DNA of 64,000 nucleotides from an uncultured Bacteroidia bacterium. Lineage in GTDB: Bacteria; Bacteroidota; Bacteroidia; Bacteroidales; F082. A model generated the notes under the pieces. The model searched no databases, was not told the DNA's origin, and saw only the letters and a program-made list of their open reading frames with translations. The stretch is from assembly GCA_902774365.1 (NCBI GenBank), contig CACYHX010000005.1, forward strand, positions 1 to 64,000, in the 5' to 3' direction. A program made the position numbers and the translations under genes. Positions 63,892 through 64,000 of this stretch are shown here, piece by piece (position 1 is the first letter of the stretch; each line of letters starts with the position of its first letter).

Positions 63892-64000
63892 TGCCTGCGA
63901 GCCATAGATTCGCTTCAGGCTTTATCGGCATGTCATACCGAACCTTCAGGTGAGCGTATCTATGCCGATAAAGCCTTCGGAATGACATGGCTCGCAGGCA
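63892..64000. repeat. Long nested palindrome at the right edge
   Basis: TGCCTGCGAGCCAT (63892-63905) is perfectly inverted as ATGGCTCGCAGGCA at 63987-64000. Inside it, AGGCTTTATCGGCAT (63917-63931) is inverted as ATGCCGATAAAGCCT at 63962-63976, and TGTCAT (63931-63936) as ATGACA (63982-63987). It lies 5' of the SDR gene and may extend past the window. Confidence 0.8.

Overview
The window comes from a Bacteroidota chromosome, most likely order Bacteroidales; genus cannot be told from sequence alone. The evidence is the gene set: a lipoprotein TamA-like Omp85 protein, a short DapB, signal peptidase I with a large insertion, DUF5683, a PUR-family DUF3276 protein, DUF2723, a PorG-like protein beside uppS-bamA-skp, and DUF3667. 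Recognisable promoters also fit: many genes are preceded by the Bacteroidota -7 box TAnnTTTG, and Shine-Dalgarno sequences are mostly absent. Almost all of it is chromosomal core. I found no phage, insertion sequence, CRISPR array, toxin-antitoxin or defence island, and no gene-free stretch longer than about 250 bases.

Layout. (1) 1-146: the 3' part of a 5S rRNA gene and its terminator, the end of an rRNA operon. (2) 158-15779, all minus strand: four transcripts, in transcription order a PUR-like DUF3276 gene; parA-parB-DUF5683-dapB-lepB; ftsK-lolA-exbB-exbD-tonB-folC; and tamL plus a RecD-like helicase. (3) 15903-21744, plus: a DnaQ/ExoX-type exonuclease, a fumarylacetoacetate hydrolase family enzyme, a tricorn-like protease and a secreted transglutaminase-like protein. 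(4) 21745-28077: a GH20 hexosaminidase and a small outer-membrane protein diverge from cutC and a lipoprotein GH2 beta-mannosidase, a possible N-glycan-core degradation cluster. (5) 28078-31184: a GIN-domain/beta-barrel protein and an ECF sigma/anti-sigma pair that share a matching non-standard promoter. (6) lgt facing a large DUF2723 membrane protein. (7) 35540-41122: tRNA-Gln, then rimP-nusA-infB and an unrecognised 170-residue protein. (8) 41125-49079, minus: a lipoprotein transglutaminase, then an ATP-grasp enzyme, purA and fur in one operon, and a bifunctional RelA/SpoT. (9) 49160-62007, plus: lepA, nhaD, dprA-rsgA-nadK, the PorG-like gene, uppS-bamA and two skp/ompH genes (outer-membrane biogenesis), then a DUF3667 membrane protein. 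(10) 62012-63873, minus: a VOC protein and a short-chain dehydrogenase. A long nested palindrome fills the right edge.

Envelope biogenesis dominates: TamL, BamA, two Skp, LolA-like, Lgt, LepB, UppS, ExbBD-TonB, the PorG-like protein and many lipoproteins. The strongest new signal is the paired ECF promoter. It consists of TGTAACTTTTT, five bases, then TTTCTCCGTA, found upstream of both the sigma-factor operon and the neighbouring GIN/beta-barrel gene, and suggests an autoregulated envelope-response unit. Several intergenic repeat families (a 41-bp inverted-repeat element, TTTAGAG heptamers, A/C-rich leaders, a 19-base repeat translated inside the anti-sigma gene) are the main non-coding features. 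I did not find clear evidence of a wholly new multi-gene system.
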